Part shown: piece after piece, positions 35,195 through 44,159 of the stretch
Layout of the letters: the number at the start of each line of letters is the position of its first letter
How positions within the stretch are numbered: position 1 is the first letter of the stretch
DNA from: Geminicoccaceae bacterium
GTDB taxonomy: Bacteria > Pseudomonadota > Alphaproteobacteria > Geminicoccales > Geminicoccaceae
Length of the DNA: 64,000 nucleotides
Reading direction: 5' to 3'
Assembly: GCA_020638495.1 (NCBI GenBank)
Contig: JACKIN010000004.1
Coordinates: 124,001-188,000 of the forward strand
Made by a program: the position numbers and the translations under genes
Notes under the pieces: generated by a model
Told to the model about the DNA's origin: nothing
The model's input: the letters and a program-made list of their open reading frames with translations, nothing else
The model's database searches: none

Positions 35195-36064
35195 TCACGA
35201 GCCCGGCGACCCCATCAGTGTGCCGCTGATGAGCCCCATCTCGACCATGTCCCGGGCGGAGACCAGATGCAGCGTGTCGGCCCCGTGCCTCGCCGCCTCC
35301 TCCAGCAGGCTCTCGGGGACGCGATGGCGGCGCAGGAAATCGGCCATCTCGATCTGGGTGACCTCGAGCGTGTAGCCCGCCATGTCGGAGTGCAGCTCGA
35401 CCGGTGTCGAGACCCGATGAAAGCCGAAGACCGCATCCTTCTCCGCGTAGGCTCGGGGCGAGGCCAGGGCAATGGGCACGCAGGCGCTCAGGCATTCGTC
35501 GCGCACGATGACCGTCAGCCCGTGCCGCTCGACATGGCGCGCGAGCTCGAGGGCATGCACGACGAGCCCGCCCGGGCTCGAGATCTCGACGGCGGCGAAG
35601 GGGCCGAAGGCTGCCTCGGCGGCGAGGAAATCGCGCATCAGGCCCGGCCCGAGCGTGCCGGTGATGAGCAGGTTGCCCGAGGGCAGCGGCCGCATCGTCG
35701 CGTCGGGGCTGGCGTCGGTGGCGAGCGTGATCGCATAGAGGTCGCGCGAGGCGAGCAGGTAGGCCCCCGCATTGGCGGCCTGATAGATGACGAGGCAAAG
35801 GGAGAGCAGAAAGAGCAGGCCGGCAGCGCCGCCGGTGCGCCGGCGCACGGGATGCCGCCAGAGCAGGACGGTCAGCCGCAGGCCGAGCAGCATCACGACC
35901 ACGAGGGCGAGAATGTGCAGCGCCATCGCCGCGAGGAGGCCGGTCGTCGGGCGAAGCGCCGCGACGATCTCCGGCTGGTGCGCGTTCAGGAGCCAGGAAA
36001 GGCCGGCGAGCAGGGCGAGGCCCGTGAGGAGGAGGGTGAGGGAGCGTGCTCGTTCTTCGGGCAT
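35195..36064 (-). CDS. Membrane protein with ClpP-like (crotonase-fold) protease domain
   Basis: A 289-residue protein with three predicted helices (about 9-26, 44-66, 80-98) followed by a ClpP/SppA-like domain. The domain shows EISSPGGLVVHALELA (oxyanion-type glycine loop), RDECLSACVPIALASP with a Ser in the nucleophile position (about residue 196) and VFGFHR with His (about 218). The soluble domain is probably periplasmic. This group of COG3904-like proteins has no defined substrate. It follows an RDD protein by 69 bp on the same strand. The third catalytic residue is not obvious. Confidence 0.75.
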   Translation of the reverse strand: MPEERARSLTLLLTGLALLAGLSWLLNAHQPEIVAALRPTTGLLAAMALHILALVVVMLLGLRLTVLLWRHPVRRRTGGAAGLLFLLSLCLVIYQAANAGAYLLASRDLYAITLATDASPDATMRPLPSGNLLITGTLGPGLMRDFLAAEAAFGPFAAVEISSPGGLVVHALELARHVERHGLTVIVRDECLSACVPIALASPRAYAEKDAVFGFHRVSTPVELHSDMAGYTLEVTQIEMADFLRRHRVPESLLEEAARHGADTLHLVSARDMVEMGLISGTLMGSPGS

Positions 36065-36133
36065 GGATCGGCTCCTCGTGAGTTTCGTCGAGCCCCCTGC
36101 CGATCACCTCGGGATCGGCAGGAATGCGCATCG

Positions 36134-36958
36134 TCAGCCCTCGGCCAGGGCCCGCATCAGGACGTTGACCAGGACGACGAGCAGGATGCCGACGCCGTTG
36201 AGCACGGTCTGCAGCGTGCCCCTCGGGCGGTGCAGCACGAGATGCGTGTCCCGGTCCCAGGCCGTCGTCTGGTCCCGCTGCAGCCTGCGATAGGCGGCCA
36301 GGAGCGTGAAGAGGACGAGCAAGGGAATGCCGAGCGCCAGTCCCGCCCACCAGATGTGGAATTCCCGGGCAAGGCCGCGCCGAATGCCGATGGGTCGCAG
36401 ATTCGCATCCAGGACACGGACGCCGAAGACCAGCTTGCCGATGGAGGTGCCCGTGGCGCCGACGACGAAGCCGCCGACGATGGCCGCGATGAAGGTGGTG
36501 AGCACGAGGTCGAGCAGGAGGCCGCCCGGGGTCTCCACGAGCGAGAAGAAGTCGTCGGCTGAGCGGGGGGCGAGCGAGTACCAGGCATAGGCCAGCAGCA
36601 TGACGCCGAGCAGGCCGTTGATCGACGTGTCGATGGCGCGCGCGCCGTAGCGCCGCCAGGGCGCCACCGGCAGGGTCGACCAGCCGCGCTCGTCGCTGAT
36701 GGCAGCCGGCGCCTCGTCGGGCTCCACGGGCTCGGGGTAGGCCCGCTCGACCGGCGGCTCGAGGCGAGGCGGGTCGAGGCCCTCCGACCGGCCCTCGTGA
36801 ACGGCCTCGGCCATGGGCGCCCAGTCGATCATGCCGTTCCGCCAGACCGGCGTGGAGGGCAGGATCAGGTGGGCCCGCGCGAGCTCCAGCAGCCGTTGCC
36901 GGGTGAACGGCCCGACCGAGGTGCCGGCATCGTTGTAGTACCAGCGCTCTTCCGCCAC
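36134..36958 (-). CDS. GYF_2 and RDD domain membrane protein
   Basis: A 274-residue protein. The N-terminus (RWYYNDAGTSVGPFTRQRLLELARAHLILPSTPVWRNGMIDWAPM) is a GYF_2/DUF4339 domain. From about residue 100 an RDD membrane domain follows: WRRYGARAIDTSINGLLG with the Arg-Asp pair, and TGTSIGKLVFGVRVLDANLRPIGIRRGLAREF. Start is a GTG at 36958. RDD proteins are poorly understood; some are linked to transport or protein export. Probably an operon with the ClpP-like gene. Confidence 0.85.
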   Translation of the reverse strand: MAEERWYYNDAGTSVGPFTRQRLLELARAHLILPSTPVWRNGMIDWAPMAEAVHEGRSEGLDPPRLEPPVERAYPEPVEPDEAPAAISDERGWSTLPVAPWRRYGARAIDTSINGLLGVMLLAYAWYSLAPRSADDFFSLVETPGGLLLDLVLTTFIAAIVGGFVVGATGTSIGKLVFGVRVLDANLRPIGIRRGLAREFHIWWAGLALGIPLLVLFTLLAAYRRLQRDQTTAWDRDTHLVLHRPRGTLQTVLNGVGILLVVLVNVLMRALAEG

Positions 36959-37127
36959 GGCGGCCCCTTGCCCACGGGTGTCGACGAGTGATGGTGCCGG
37001 ATTACGCCAACTCCCGGCGGGGTTCCAGCACGGCGGCCATACCGATGGGTGACTTGCGCCGCGACGGGCGCCGGCCTATCCGAGAGGCCTCGGCGACCCG
37101 GCGTCGCTCTCGAAGGATCAGGAGCAC

Positions 37128-38324
37128 ATGGACGGATCGGCGGGCGTGGCGCCCTTCGCGGCTGCCGCCATGCGGCGCGACGCGGCGACGTGGTACGGCT
37201 ACCTGCTGCTCGGCTTCTTCACCTATCTCCTCAACATCCAGGGCAACATCCTGCCGTATCTCAGGGCCGAGCTCGAGCTCGGCTACCGGGCGGCCGCCCT
37301 GCATTCCTCGGCCATCGCCCTCGGCATGATCCTGATCGGGCTCCAGGGCGAGAGGGTGATCCGGCGGCTCGGCCGGGCGCGCGGGCTGGCCTTCGGCAGC
37401 TTCGGGGCGGCGCTCGCGGCGGTCGGCCTGTGCCTGGCACCGGCCGCCTGGGCCAGCATCGCCGCCTGCTTCGTCCTCGGCTTCTGCGGTGCCCTGATCG
37501 CCTCGGTGACGCCGGTCATGCTCGCCGACATCCATGGCCGGCATCGCGACCGCGCCCTCGCCGAGCTGGGTGCCGCCTGCTACGCCTTCGCCGTCATGGC
37601 GCCGCTCGGCATGGGCGCCTCGCTCGCCCTGGGCTTCGGCTGGCGCGGCGCCGTGCTCATGGGCGTGGCGCTCGGCAGCCTGATTCTGCTGGTCGGCCGC
37701 TCGGCCCGGATTCCCGAGAGCGCTGTCGCCGCCGACCGGCGCGGGCGCCTGCCGCCGCTCTACTGGGTCTACTGGGTGCTGCTCGCCCTCGTCGTTGCCG
37801 TCGAGTTCAGTGTCCTCCTCTGGGCGCCCGCCTTCCTCGAGATCGTGGTCGGCCTGTCGCCCGCGACGGCGGCGAGCACCGCCGCCCTCTTCGCGCTCGC
37901 CATGCTGGTCGGGCGGAGCGCCGGCAGCGCCGTGGTCGGGCGGATCGGGGCGCACCGCCTCTATGCCGGCGCCCTGCTGGTGACGCTCGCCGGCTTCGCC
38001 CTCTACTGGGCCGGCGGCGGGCCGCTGCTGGCGGTGCCGGGGCTCATCGTCCTCGGCCTCGGCACGGCGCTGCTCTATCCGCTCACGCTCGGCCTGGCGC
38101 TCGAGGCGGCCGGGCCGCAGGGTGTCGCGGCCAGCGCCCGGTTCATGCTGGCGGTCGGGGTGGCGATCCTCACCGCCCCCTTCCTGCTCGGCGATCTCGC
38201 CGACCGGATCGGGCTCGAGGCGGCGCATCTCGTCATCCCGGCCCTGGCGCTGCTGGCGCTGGGCGGGCTCGGCCTCGCCCGGCTGCTGGAGCGGCGGCTC
38301 GGGGTCGACCAGCCGGGCGGCTGA
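37128..38324 (+). CDS. Major facilitator superfamily transporter
   Basis: A 398-residue protein with about twelve hydrophobic helices and an MFS-like loop after helix 2 (GERVIRRLGRARGLAFGS). A second-half counterpart occurs at MLVGRSAGSAVVGRIGAHRLYAG. Substrate not predictable. The ATG at 37128 has CAGGAG nearby. It stands alone, convergent with glnA, and ends at the hairpin near 38334. Confidence 0.88.
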   Translation: MDGSAGVAPFAAAAMRRDAATWYGYLLLGFFTYLLNIQGNILPYLRAELELGYRAAALHSSAIALGMILIGLQGERVIRRLGRARGLAFGSFGAALAAVGLCLAPAAWASIAACFVLGFCGALIASVTPVMLADIHGRHRDRALAELGAACYAFAVMAPLGMGASLALGFGWRGAVLMGVALGSLILLVGRSARIPESAVAADRRGRLPPLYWVYWVLLALVVAVEFSVLLWAPAFLEIVVGLSPATAASTAALFALAMLVGRSAGSAVVGRIGAHRLYAGALLVTLAGFALYWAGGGPLLAVPGLIVLGLGTALLYPLTLGLALEAAGPQGVAASARFMLAVGVAILTAPFLLGDLADRIGLEAAHLVIPALALLALGGLGLARLLERRLGVDQPGG

Positions 38325-38354
38325 AAAGAAGACGGGCGGCCCGGGAGCCGCCCG
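38322..38354 (-). terminator. Rho-independent terminator after glnA
   Basis: An 8-bp stem CGGGCGGC/GCCGCCCG (38333-38340 with 38347-38354) and a six-base loop. Read on the minus strand it is followed by the T-rich tail GTCTTCTTTTCAG, the right polarity for the glnB-glnA operon ending at 38417. Confidence 0.75.
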
Positions 38355-38416
38355 CAAGGGGAAGTTGCGTGACGAGGAGATCGCCGGCGCCCGATCCGGG
38401 CACCGGCAGGCGAGCT

Positions 38417-39847
38417 TCAGCAGTCGTAGTACATGACGAACTCGTACGGGTGCGGCCGCAGCCGGATCGGGTCGAGCTCGGTCTCGCGCTTCAGGGCGAT
38501 GTAGTTCTCGATGAAGTCGGGCGTGAACACGTCACCCTGGAGCAGGTACTCGTGGTCGGCCTCGAGCGCCGCGATGGCGTCGGCGAGCTGGCCCGGGACC
38601 TTCGGGATCTCGGCCGCTTCCTCGGGCGGCAGATCGTAGATGTTCTTGTCGATGGGCGCGCCCGGGTCGATCTTGTTCTTGATGCCGTCGATGCCGGCCA
38701 TGAGCATCGCCGCGAAGGCGAGATACGGGTTGGCCGAGGGGTCGGGGCAGCGGAACTCGACCCGCTTCGCCTTCGGGCTGTTGGAGTACATCGGGATGCG
38801 GCAGGCGGCCGAGCGGTTCCTGAGCGACCAGGCGAGGTTGACCGGCGCCTCGTAGCCCGGCACCAGGCGGCGATAGGAGTTGGTCGTGGGCGCGGCGAAG
38901 GCGAGGATCGAGGGGGCGTGGCGGAGGAGCCCGCCGATGTAATGGCGGGCCATGTCCGAGAGCCCGGCATAGCCGGCCTCGTCGGCGAAGAGCGGGGTCG
39001 AGCCGTTCCAGATCGACTGGTGGCAGTGCATGCCGGAGCCGTTGTCGCCATAGAGCGGCTTCGGCATGAAGGTCGCGGTCATGCCGGCCGCCCTGGCGAC
39101 GTTCTTGACCACGTACTTGTACTTCATCTGGTGGTCGGCCATGGCCAGGAGCGAATCGAACCTCATGTCGATCTCGCACTGCCCGGCGGTCGCCACCTCG
39201 TGGTGGTGGCATTCGACGGTGAGGCCGATCGATTGCATCACCAGCGCCATCTCGGCCCGCAGGTCATTGAGCGAGTCGGTCGGCGCGCAGGGGAAGTAGC
39301 CGCCCTTGGGGGGGACCTTGTAGCCGAGGTTGGGGCCCTCGTCGGTCATCGTGTTCCAGTGACCCTCGGGGCTGTCGACCTGGTAGGTGCCGTAATTGAC
39401 CCCCTGGCCCATGCGCACGTCGCTGAAGACGAAGAACTCGGCCTCGGGGCCGAAATAGGCCGTGTCGCCGATGCCGGTGGACTTGAGATACTCCTCGGCC
39501 TTGATGGCGATGCCGCGCGGGTCGCGGCTGTAGAGCTCGCCGGTGACCGGATCGGCGACCGCGCAGATCATCACCAGCGTCTTGTGCTTGGTGAAGGGGT
39601 CGAGGAAGGCCGTGGTGACATCCGGGCGCAGCAGCATGTCGGAAGCCTGGATCTGCGCGAAGCCGCGCACCGACGAGCCGTCGAAGCCGAGGCCGGCCTC
39701 GATGTTGCCCTCGTCGAAGATCGCCGCCGGATAGGAGATATGCTGCCAGATCCCGGGCACGTCGATCAGCCGGAGATCGATCATCTCCACGCCGTTGTCC
39801 TTGACGTACTTCATCACGTCCGCAGCCGACTTGCATCCCAGTGTCAT
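38417..39847 (-). CDS. glnA: Glutamine synthetase type I
   Basis: GlnA makes glutamine from glutamate, ammonia and ATP. The 476-residue protein has AGLGFDGSSVRGF, YFGPEAEFFVF (metal ligands), GNGSG-type SGMHCHQSIW and the adenylylation tyrosine in NIYDLPPEE near residue 400, so activity is expected to be controlled by GlnE adenylylation. It follows glnB by 126 bp; hairpins in that gap (for example around 39867-39890) may modulate readthrough. The terminator at 38322-38354 closes the operon. Confidence 0.97.
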   Translation of the reverse strand: MTLGCKSAADVMKYVKDNGVEMIDLRLIDVPGIWQHISYPAAIFDEGNIEAGLGFDGSSVRGFAQIQASDMLLRPDVTTAFLDPFTKHKTLVMICAVADPVTGELYSRDPRGIAIKAEEYLKSTGIGDTAYFGPEAEFFVFSDVRMGQGVNYGTYQVDSPEGHWNTMTDEGPNLGYKVPPKGGYFPCAPTDSLNDLRAEMALVMQSIGLTVECHHHEVATAGQCEIDMRFDSLLAMADHQMKYKYVVKNVARAAGMTATFMPKPLYGDNGSGMHCHQSIWNGSTPLFADEAGYAGLSDMARHYIGGLLRHAPSILAFAAPTTNSYRRLVPGYEAPVNLAWSLRNRSAACRIPMYSNSPKAKRVEFRCPDPSANPYLAFAAMLMAGIDGIKNKIDPGAPIDKNIYDLPPEEAAEIPKVPGQLADAIAALEADHEYLLQGDVFTPDFIENYIALKRETELDPIRLRPHPYEFVMYYDC

Positions 39848-39973
39848 GATCGAACCTCTTGTTGCACATTCCCGGGCCTGTTCCTGGCCCGGAGCCCCGG
39901 TTGGCGGCCGGCCGGCGAGCCGGCGGCCACATACGCTCGATGACCGGCGCCGACGCCGGCCCCCCCTCGTGGC

Positions 39974-40312
39974 TCAGACGGCGTCGGCGCCGCGCTCGCC
40001 GGTGCGGATGCGCACCGCATCCTCGACCGGCAGGACGAAGATCTTGCCGTCGCCGATACGGTCGGTCCTGGCCGATTGCTGGATCGCCTCGACCGCCCGG
40101 TCGACGATCGCATCGTCGACCACCAGCTCGATCTTCACCTTCGGCAGGAAGTCGACGACATACTCGGCACCCCGATAGAGCTCGGTGTGACCCTTCTGGC
40201 GGCCGAAGCCCTTGACCTCGGTCACGGTCATGCCCTTGAGGCCGACCTCCTGCAGCGCCTCCTTCACCTCATCGAGCTTGAACGGCTTGATGATCGCCTC
40301 GATCTTCTTCAT
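39974..40312 (-). CDS. glnB: Nitrogen regulatory protein P-II
   Basis: PII is a trimeric sensor of 2-oxoglutarate and ATP/ADP that reports nitrogen status. The 112-residue protein is full length, begins KKIEAIIKPFKLDEVKEAL and carries the uridylylation Tyr51 in the T-loop (GHTELYRGAEY). The B-loop VGDGK-type segment appears as RIGDGKIFVLPVEDAVRIRTGE. It is first in the glnB-glnA operon and lies downstream of a sigma-54-type promoter. Confidence 0.97.
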   Translation of the reverse strand: MKKIEAIIKPFKLDEVKEALQEVGLKGMTVTEVKGFGRQKGHTELYRGAEYVVDFLPKVKIELVVDDAIVDRAVEAIQQSARTDRIGDGKIFVLPVEDAVRIRTGERGADAV

Positions 40313-40617
40313 GCCCTCGGATCTCCTTCCGCCTTGCTGCGAGCCATGACCGCCGCCCTCCATCCGCCCCGACCGGTGACGATCGCGCGGCACGGGCACC
40401 GGCGGGCAGGCTCGCGACCTGCATCTCGTATCGGTGCCAACAGATATGCACGGAGCGTGCCAGCCGGTGGGAATGCGCTTCGCCGTGCGGGGGCGGTCGA
40501 CCCGCAGGCGCCGAAAGATCAAATAACAGGCAAGCTGCCCAAAATACATGCAAACCTGCCGGAGCGGCGGATGCTTGACGCCTCCCGGCCTTTGCGCCAC
40601 ATACGCCGCCATCTGAT
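40313..40617. other. Non-coding glnB upstream region
   Basis: No gene is seen in these 305 bases between glnB and the tRNA. The stretch is less GC-rich around 40430-40560. It contains the sigma-54-type promoter below; I did not find a clear pair of NtrC sites. Confidence 0.7.
40447..40462 (-). promoter_or_regulatory. Candidate sigma-54 promoter of glnB
   Basis: On the minus strand the sequence reads TGGCAC-GCTCC-GTGCA. The invariant GG (-24) and GC (-12) are ten bases apart, and the -24 element is perfect; the -12 element differs from TTGCA by one base. It lies about 135 bp before the glnB start, in keeping with nitrogen control by NtrC and RpoN. Confidence 0.65.
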
Positions 40618-40695
40618 GGCGGGCGTAGCTCAGTCGGTTAGAGCGCCAGGTTGTGGCCCTGGAGGCCGCCGGTTCAAGTCCGGTCGCTCGCCCCA
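40618..40695 (+). tRNA. tRNA-His (anticodon GTG)
   Basis: A full cloverleaf. The acceptor stem GCGGGCG (40619-40625) pairs with CGCTCGC (40685-40691) with one G-U pair. The D-arm GCTCAGTCGGTTAGAGC, the anticodon arm CCAGG-TTGTGGC-CCTGG with GTG, and the T-arm GCCGG-TTCAAGT-CCGGT follow. The extra G at 40618 (G-1) faces C73 at 40692, the identity element of tRNA-His, and CCA is encoded at 40693-40695. Confidence 0.97.
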
Positions 40696-40821
40696 TCAGC
40701 CTTTGCCACCTTGCCGTGGCCGGCCTTTCCGGCTCGTGCCATGCGGCGGTTGCGCGCGTCGACTTTCGACGCCGCCGATGGCCTATGAAGCGGGTCGACG
40801 CCGCTGCGCCTGGAACCGTCC

Positions 40822-41838
40822 ATGTTCCGCCCCGTGACCCTGCTCCTTTCGTCGTTCTCCTTGGCGGCACTGCTCGCCGCCCCGGCCTTGGCCCTGGACG
40901 CCGTCACCCTGGGCACCAACTGGAAGGCGCAGGCCGAGCATGGCGGCTTCTATCAGGCGCTCGCCACCGGCCTCTACGAGGCGCACGGCCTCGAGGTGAC
41001 CATCCGGCCGGGCGGGCCGCAGGTCAATCATCCGCAGCTCCTGGCCGCCGGCCGGATCGATTTCTGCCTGGCGGGGTCCATGACCAACGCCTTCAACTAC
41101 CTCACGGCCGACGTGCCGATGGTGACGGTGGCCGCGATCTTCCAGAAGTCGCCGCTGGTCCTGATGGCCCACCCCGATCGCGGGATCGAGACCCCGGCCG
41201 ACCTCGCGCACATGCCGATCCTGATCTCCACCGCCGGCCGGCAGACCTTCTGGGACTGGCTCAAGATCACCTACGGGCTGGAGGACGGCCAGCTCCGTCC
41301 CTACACCTTCAATGCGGCGCAGTTCATCGCCGATCCGGGGGTCGCCCAGCAGGGCTATCTCACCGCCGAGCCCTTCGCCGTCGCCCGCGAGGGCGGCTTC
41401 GCGCCCAGGGTGCTCCTGCTCGCCGACTTCGGCTATGACAGCTATGCCAGCATGATCGAGACGAGCTGGCGGCTGGTCGAGGAGAACCCGGACCTCGTGC
41501 AGCGCTTCGTCGATGCCTCGATCCTCGGCTGGGTGAGCTACCTGCACGGCGACCCCACGCCCGGCAACGCGCTGATCAAGGCCGCCAACCCCGACATGAC
41601 CGACGCGCAGATCGCCTACGCGATCGAGCAGATGACGGCCCGTGGCATCGTCGAATCGGGCGATGCGCTCACCCTCGGGATCGGCGCCATGACCGATGCG
41701 CGCTGGCGGAGCTTCCTCGCCAGCCTGGCGGCGGTCGGCCTCTATCCGGCCGACCTGGACCTCAGCCGTGCCTACACGCTCGCCTTCGTCAACCGGCAGG
41801 TCGGGCTGGCGCTCGGGCGGGAGCTCACCGGCGGGTGA
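40822..41838 (+). CDS. ABC transporter substrate-binding protein, NMT1/THI5-like
   Basis: A 338-residue precursor (signal peptide ending APALALD) of the NMT1/THI5-like family: VTLGTNWKAQAEHGGFYQALATGLYEAHGLEVTIRPGG, LLAAGRIDFCLAG and GYLTAEPFAVAREGGF. Members carry thiamine-pyrimidine precursors, riboflavin, nitrate or sulfonates; WKAQAEHGGFYQA is closest to the pyrimidine/riboflavin-type proteins as I recall them, but this is weak. It overlaps the ATPase gene by four bases. No TPP or FMN riboswitch is visible upstream. Confidence 0.88.
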   Translation: MFRPVTLLLSSFSLAALLAAPALALDAVTLGTNWKAQAEHGGFYQALATGLYEAHGLEVTIRPGGPQVNHPQLLAAGRIDFCLAGSMTNAFNYLTADVPMVTVAAIFQKSPLVLMAHPDRGIETPADLAHMPILISTAGRQTFWDWLKITYGLEDGQLRPYTFNAAQFIADPGVAQQGYLTAEPFAVAREGGFAPRVLLLADFGYDSYASMIETSWRLVEENPDLVQRFVDASILGWVSYLHGDPTPGNALIKAANPDMTDAQIAYAIEQMTARGIVESGDALTLGIGAMTDARWRSFLASLAAVGLYPADLDLSRAYTLAFVNRQVGLALGRELTGG

Positions 41839-42611
41839 GGGCGGATACCCCGAGCGGTGCCACGGCGGATGCTCTCCTCGAGCTGCGCGGCGTCTCGAAG
41901 ACCTTCCCGAACGGCACCGTCGCGCTGGATGGCCTCGATCTGGATGTCGGCCGCCACGAGCTCCTCTGCATGCTGGGCCCCTCCGGCTGCGGCAAGAGCA
42001 CGGCGCTTCGCCTCATCGCCGGGCTCGGCGAGGCGAGCGCCGGCCGGCTGGCCTGGCCGAACGGCGGCAGTGCGGGGGATATCGGCTTCGTCTTCCAGGA
42101 GCCGACGCTGATGCCCTGGGCGACGGTCTTCGACAATGTCCACCTGCCGCTCCGGCTGCAGGGGCGCGGGCGGCGGCGGGCCGGCGAGGCGGTCAGAGAG
42201 GCCCTCGCCCTGGTCGGCCTCGACGACTTCGCCGGGGCCTACCCGCGCGAGCTCTCGGGCGGCATGAGGATGCGCGTGTCCATCGCCCGGGCGCTGGTGA
42301 CCCGGCCGAGGCTGCTGCTCATGGACGAGCCCTTCGCCGCGGTCGACGAGATCACCCGGCACCGGCTGAACCACGATCTGCTCGACCTCTGGCAGGGGCA
42401 GGGCTGGACCGTCGTCTTCGTCACCCACAGCGTCTACGAGGCGGTCTTCCTGGCATCCAGGGTCGTCGTCATGTCGGCGCGCCCGGGGCGGATCGTCGCC
42501 GGGTTCGAGATCGCCGAGCCCTATCCGCGCGACGATGCGTTCCGCCTGTCCGAGAGCTATCTCCACTATTGCAGGCAGGCCTCGGCGGCCCTGCAGCAGG
42601 CCGTGGGCTGA
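41835..42611 (+). CDS. ABC transporter ATP-binding protein, NitT/TauT type
   Basis: A 258-residue ATPase with Walker A GPSGCGKST, Q-loop FQEPTLMPW, signature LSGGMRMRV and Walker B LLLMDEPFAAVD with the H-loop THSVYEA. It energises the flanking binding protein and permease. It starts at a GTG overlapping the preceding stop and its own TGA overlaps the permease ATG by one base. Confidence 0.95.
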   Translation: MRADTPSGATADALLELRGVSKTFPNGTVALDGLDLDVGRHELLCMLGPSGCGKSTALRLIAGLGEASAGRLAWPNGGSAGDIGFVFQEPTLMPWATVFDNVHLPLRLQGRGRRRAGEAVREALALVGLDDFAGAYPRELSGGMRMRVSIARALVTRPRLLLMDEPFAAVDEITRHRLNHDLLDLWQGQGWTVVFVTHSVYEAVFLASRVVVMSARPGRIVAGFEIAEPYPRDDAFRLSESYLHYCRQASAALQQAVG

Positions 42612-43432
42612 TGGCGGCGGGCGACCGGCCGTCCCGGTTGCCACGGCGCCTCGAGCGGGTGCTGCGCTGGGCCATGCCGCTCGGCCTCGTCCTCGTCGTC
42701 CTGGGCCTGTGGGAGCTCGGTGTCCGCTGGCACGACACGCCGCACTACATCCTGCCGGGCCCCGTCCTCGTGGCCCGCACCCTGGTCGCCGACTGGCACA
42801 CGCTCTACCCGTCGCTCCTGGTCACGCTGCGGGTCACCTTCTCCGCCCTGGCCGTGGCGGTCGTCGGCGGGGTCGGGCTCGCCGTGCTCTTCACGCTGTC
42901 CCGCTGGATCGAGCTCTCGCTCTTCCCCTTCGCCGTGATCCTCCAGGTGACGCCGATCATCGCCATCGCCCCGCTGATCCTGATCTATGTCGAGAACACG
43001 CACCTCGCCCTTCTGATCTGCGCCTGGATCGTCGCGTTCTTCCCCATCCTGTCCAACACCACGCTCGGGCTGAACAGCGCCGACCACAACCTCGTCGACC
43101 TCTTCCGCCTCTACAAGGCGAGCCGCTGGCAGATGCTGCGCTTCCTGCGCCTGCCCTCGGCCATGCCCTACTTCCTCGGCGGGCTGCGGATCGCGGGCGG
43201 GCTGGCGCTGATCGGCGCCATCGTCGCCGAGTTCGCCGCCGGCACGGCCGGCACCGGCTCCGGCCTCGCCTACCGGATCCTCGAGGCCAGCTACCGGCTG
43301 AACATCCCGCGCATGTTCGCCGCCCTCTTCCTGATCTCCATGGCCGGCATCCTGATCTTCCTCGCCCTGACGCTGCTCAGCCATCTCCTGCTGCGCAAAT
43401 GGCACGAGAGCGCCGTGAAGCGAGACGGCTGA
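42611..43432 (+). CDS. ABC transporter permease, NitT/TauT type
   Basis: A 273-residue membrane protein with about six helices and the EAA-like loop FRLYKASRWQMLRFLRLPSAMPYFLGGLRIAGGLALIGAIVAE, characteristic of TauC/SsuC/ThiX permeases. It is the third gene of the importer operon 40822-43432. Confidence 0.94.
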   Translation: MAAGDRPSRLPRRLERVLRWAMPLGLVLVVLGLWELGVRWHDTPHYILPGPVLVARTLVADWHTLYPSLLVTLRVTFSALAVAVVGGVGLAVLFTLSRWIELSLFPFAVILQVTPIIAIAPLILIYVENTHLALLICAWIVAFFPILSNTTLGLNSADHNLVDLFRLYKASRWQMLRFLRLPSAMPYFLGGLRIAGGLALIGAIVAEFAAGTAGTGSGLAYRILEASYRLNIPRMFAALFLISMAGILIFLALTLLSHLLLRKWHESAVKRDG

Positions 43433-43539
43433 GCCCGAGGCCAGCCGCCAACGGTCTCAGGGAAGCTGCAGGGAGCCGTCGTCGGCGAGCGTGACCAGCG
43501 ACAGGCGCGGCTCCGTGGCCGTCGCCCTGGCCGGGCCGG

Positions 43540-44103
43540 CTACCTGGCGAGCTTCGTGATCTTCGAACCCTCGATCGTGAGGCCGGCCATGAGGCCCTTC
43601 TGGCCGAAGACGAAGGCGATGATCGGGTCCTGCACGGTGCTGCTGGTCACGTCGTAGCCCAGCCCCTCGTTGGCCAGCGCCACATTGGCATCGGCGCCGA
43701 TCTCGAAGCCCTTGGAGCTGTCGAGATAAGCCAGGGCTTCCTCGGTCATGAAGAAGATCGCCTGGCTGAAGGACTGGGCGCCGATCTGCAGCCCGAACGA
43801 GGCGGCGGCGATGTTGTAGTAGCCCTCGGTCTTGCCGTTGCGGCGCAGCGCACCCTCGCCGAACTGCCCGCCGATGCCGAAGCCGCCCTTGACGATGTCG
43901 GGAAAGACCAGGATCGCGACCGCCTTGTCGGCGAGCGCCCGGGCGGTGTCGGATTCGCGCAGGAGCTGGGCCAGGGCGAGATCGACCTTGGCGTCGATCT
44001 CCGCCCCGGTCGCGGCCTCGGCGGCCGGCGTGGCGGCCAGCGCCCAGGAGAGGCAGGCGCCGAGCAGCAACGTCCGCCGCGACAGCTCGTGAACGACCGA
44101 CAT
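43540..44103 (-). CDS. SYLF (YSC84-like) lipid-binding domain protein, exported
   Basis: A 187-residue protein with the SYLF domain: ALADKAVAILVFPDIVKGGFGIGGQFGEGAL and YYNIAAASFGLQIGAQSFSQAIFFMTEEAL, ending GLMAGLTIEGSKITKL. Eukaryotic SYLF domains bind phosphoinositides; bacterial ones are exported with unknown function. The N-terminus SRRTLLLGACLSWALA has a twin-arginine and also a lipobox-like LGAC, so Tat export or lipidation is possible. The start at 44103 has GAGGAGGA. It follows the cNMP-FHA gene by 56 bp. Confidence 0.88.
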   Translation of the reverse strand: MSVVHELSRRTLLLGACLSWALAATPAAEAATGAEIDAKVDLALAQLLRESDTARALADKAVAILVFPDIVKGGFGIGGQFGEGALRRNGKTEGYYNIAAASFGLQIGAQSFSQAIFFMTEEALAYLDSSKGFEIGADANVALANEGLGYDVTSSTVQDPIIAFVFGQKGLMAGLTIEGSKITKLAR

Positions 44104-44159
44104 CGAAATCCTCCTCTGACCGCAACGAACGGGCCGCCGCATGCATTCTCGGCGTCGTG

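Noticed and set aside
40696..40821. TPP or FMN riboswitch before the NMT1-type importer
   Set aside because: No CUGAGA-type or RFN-like conserved blocks are present and the gap is only 126 bp.
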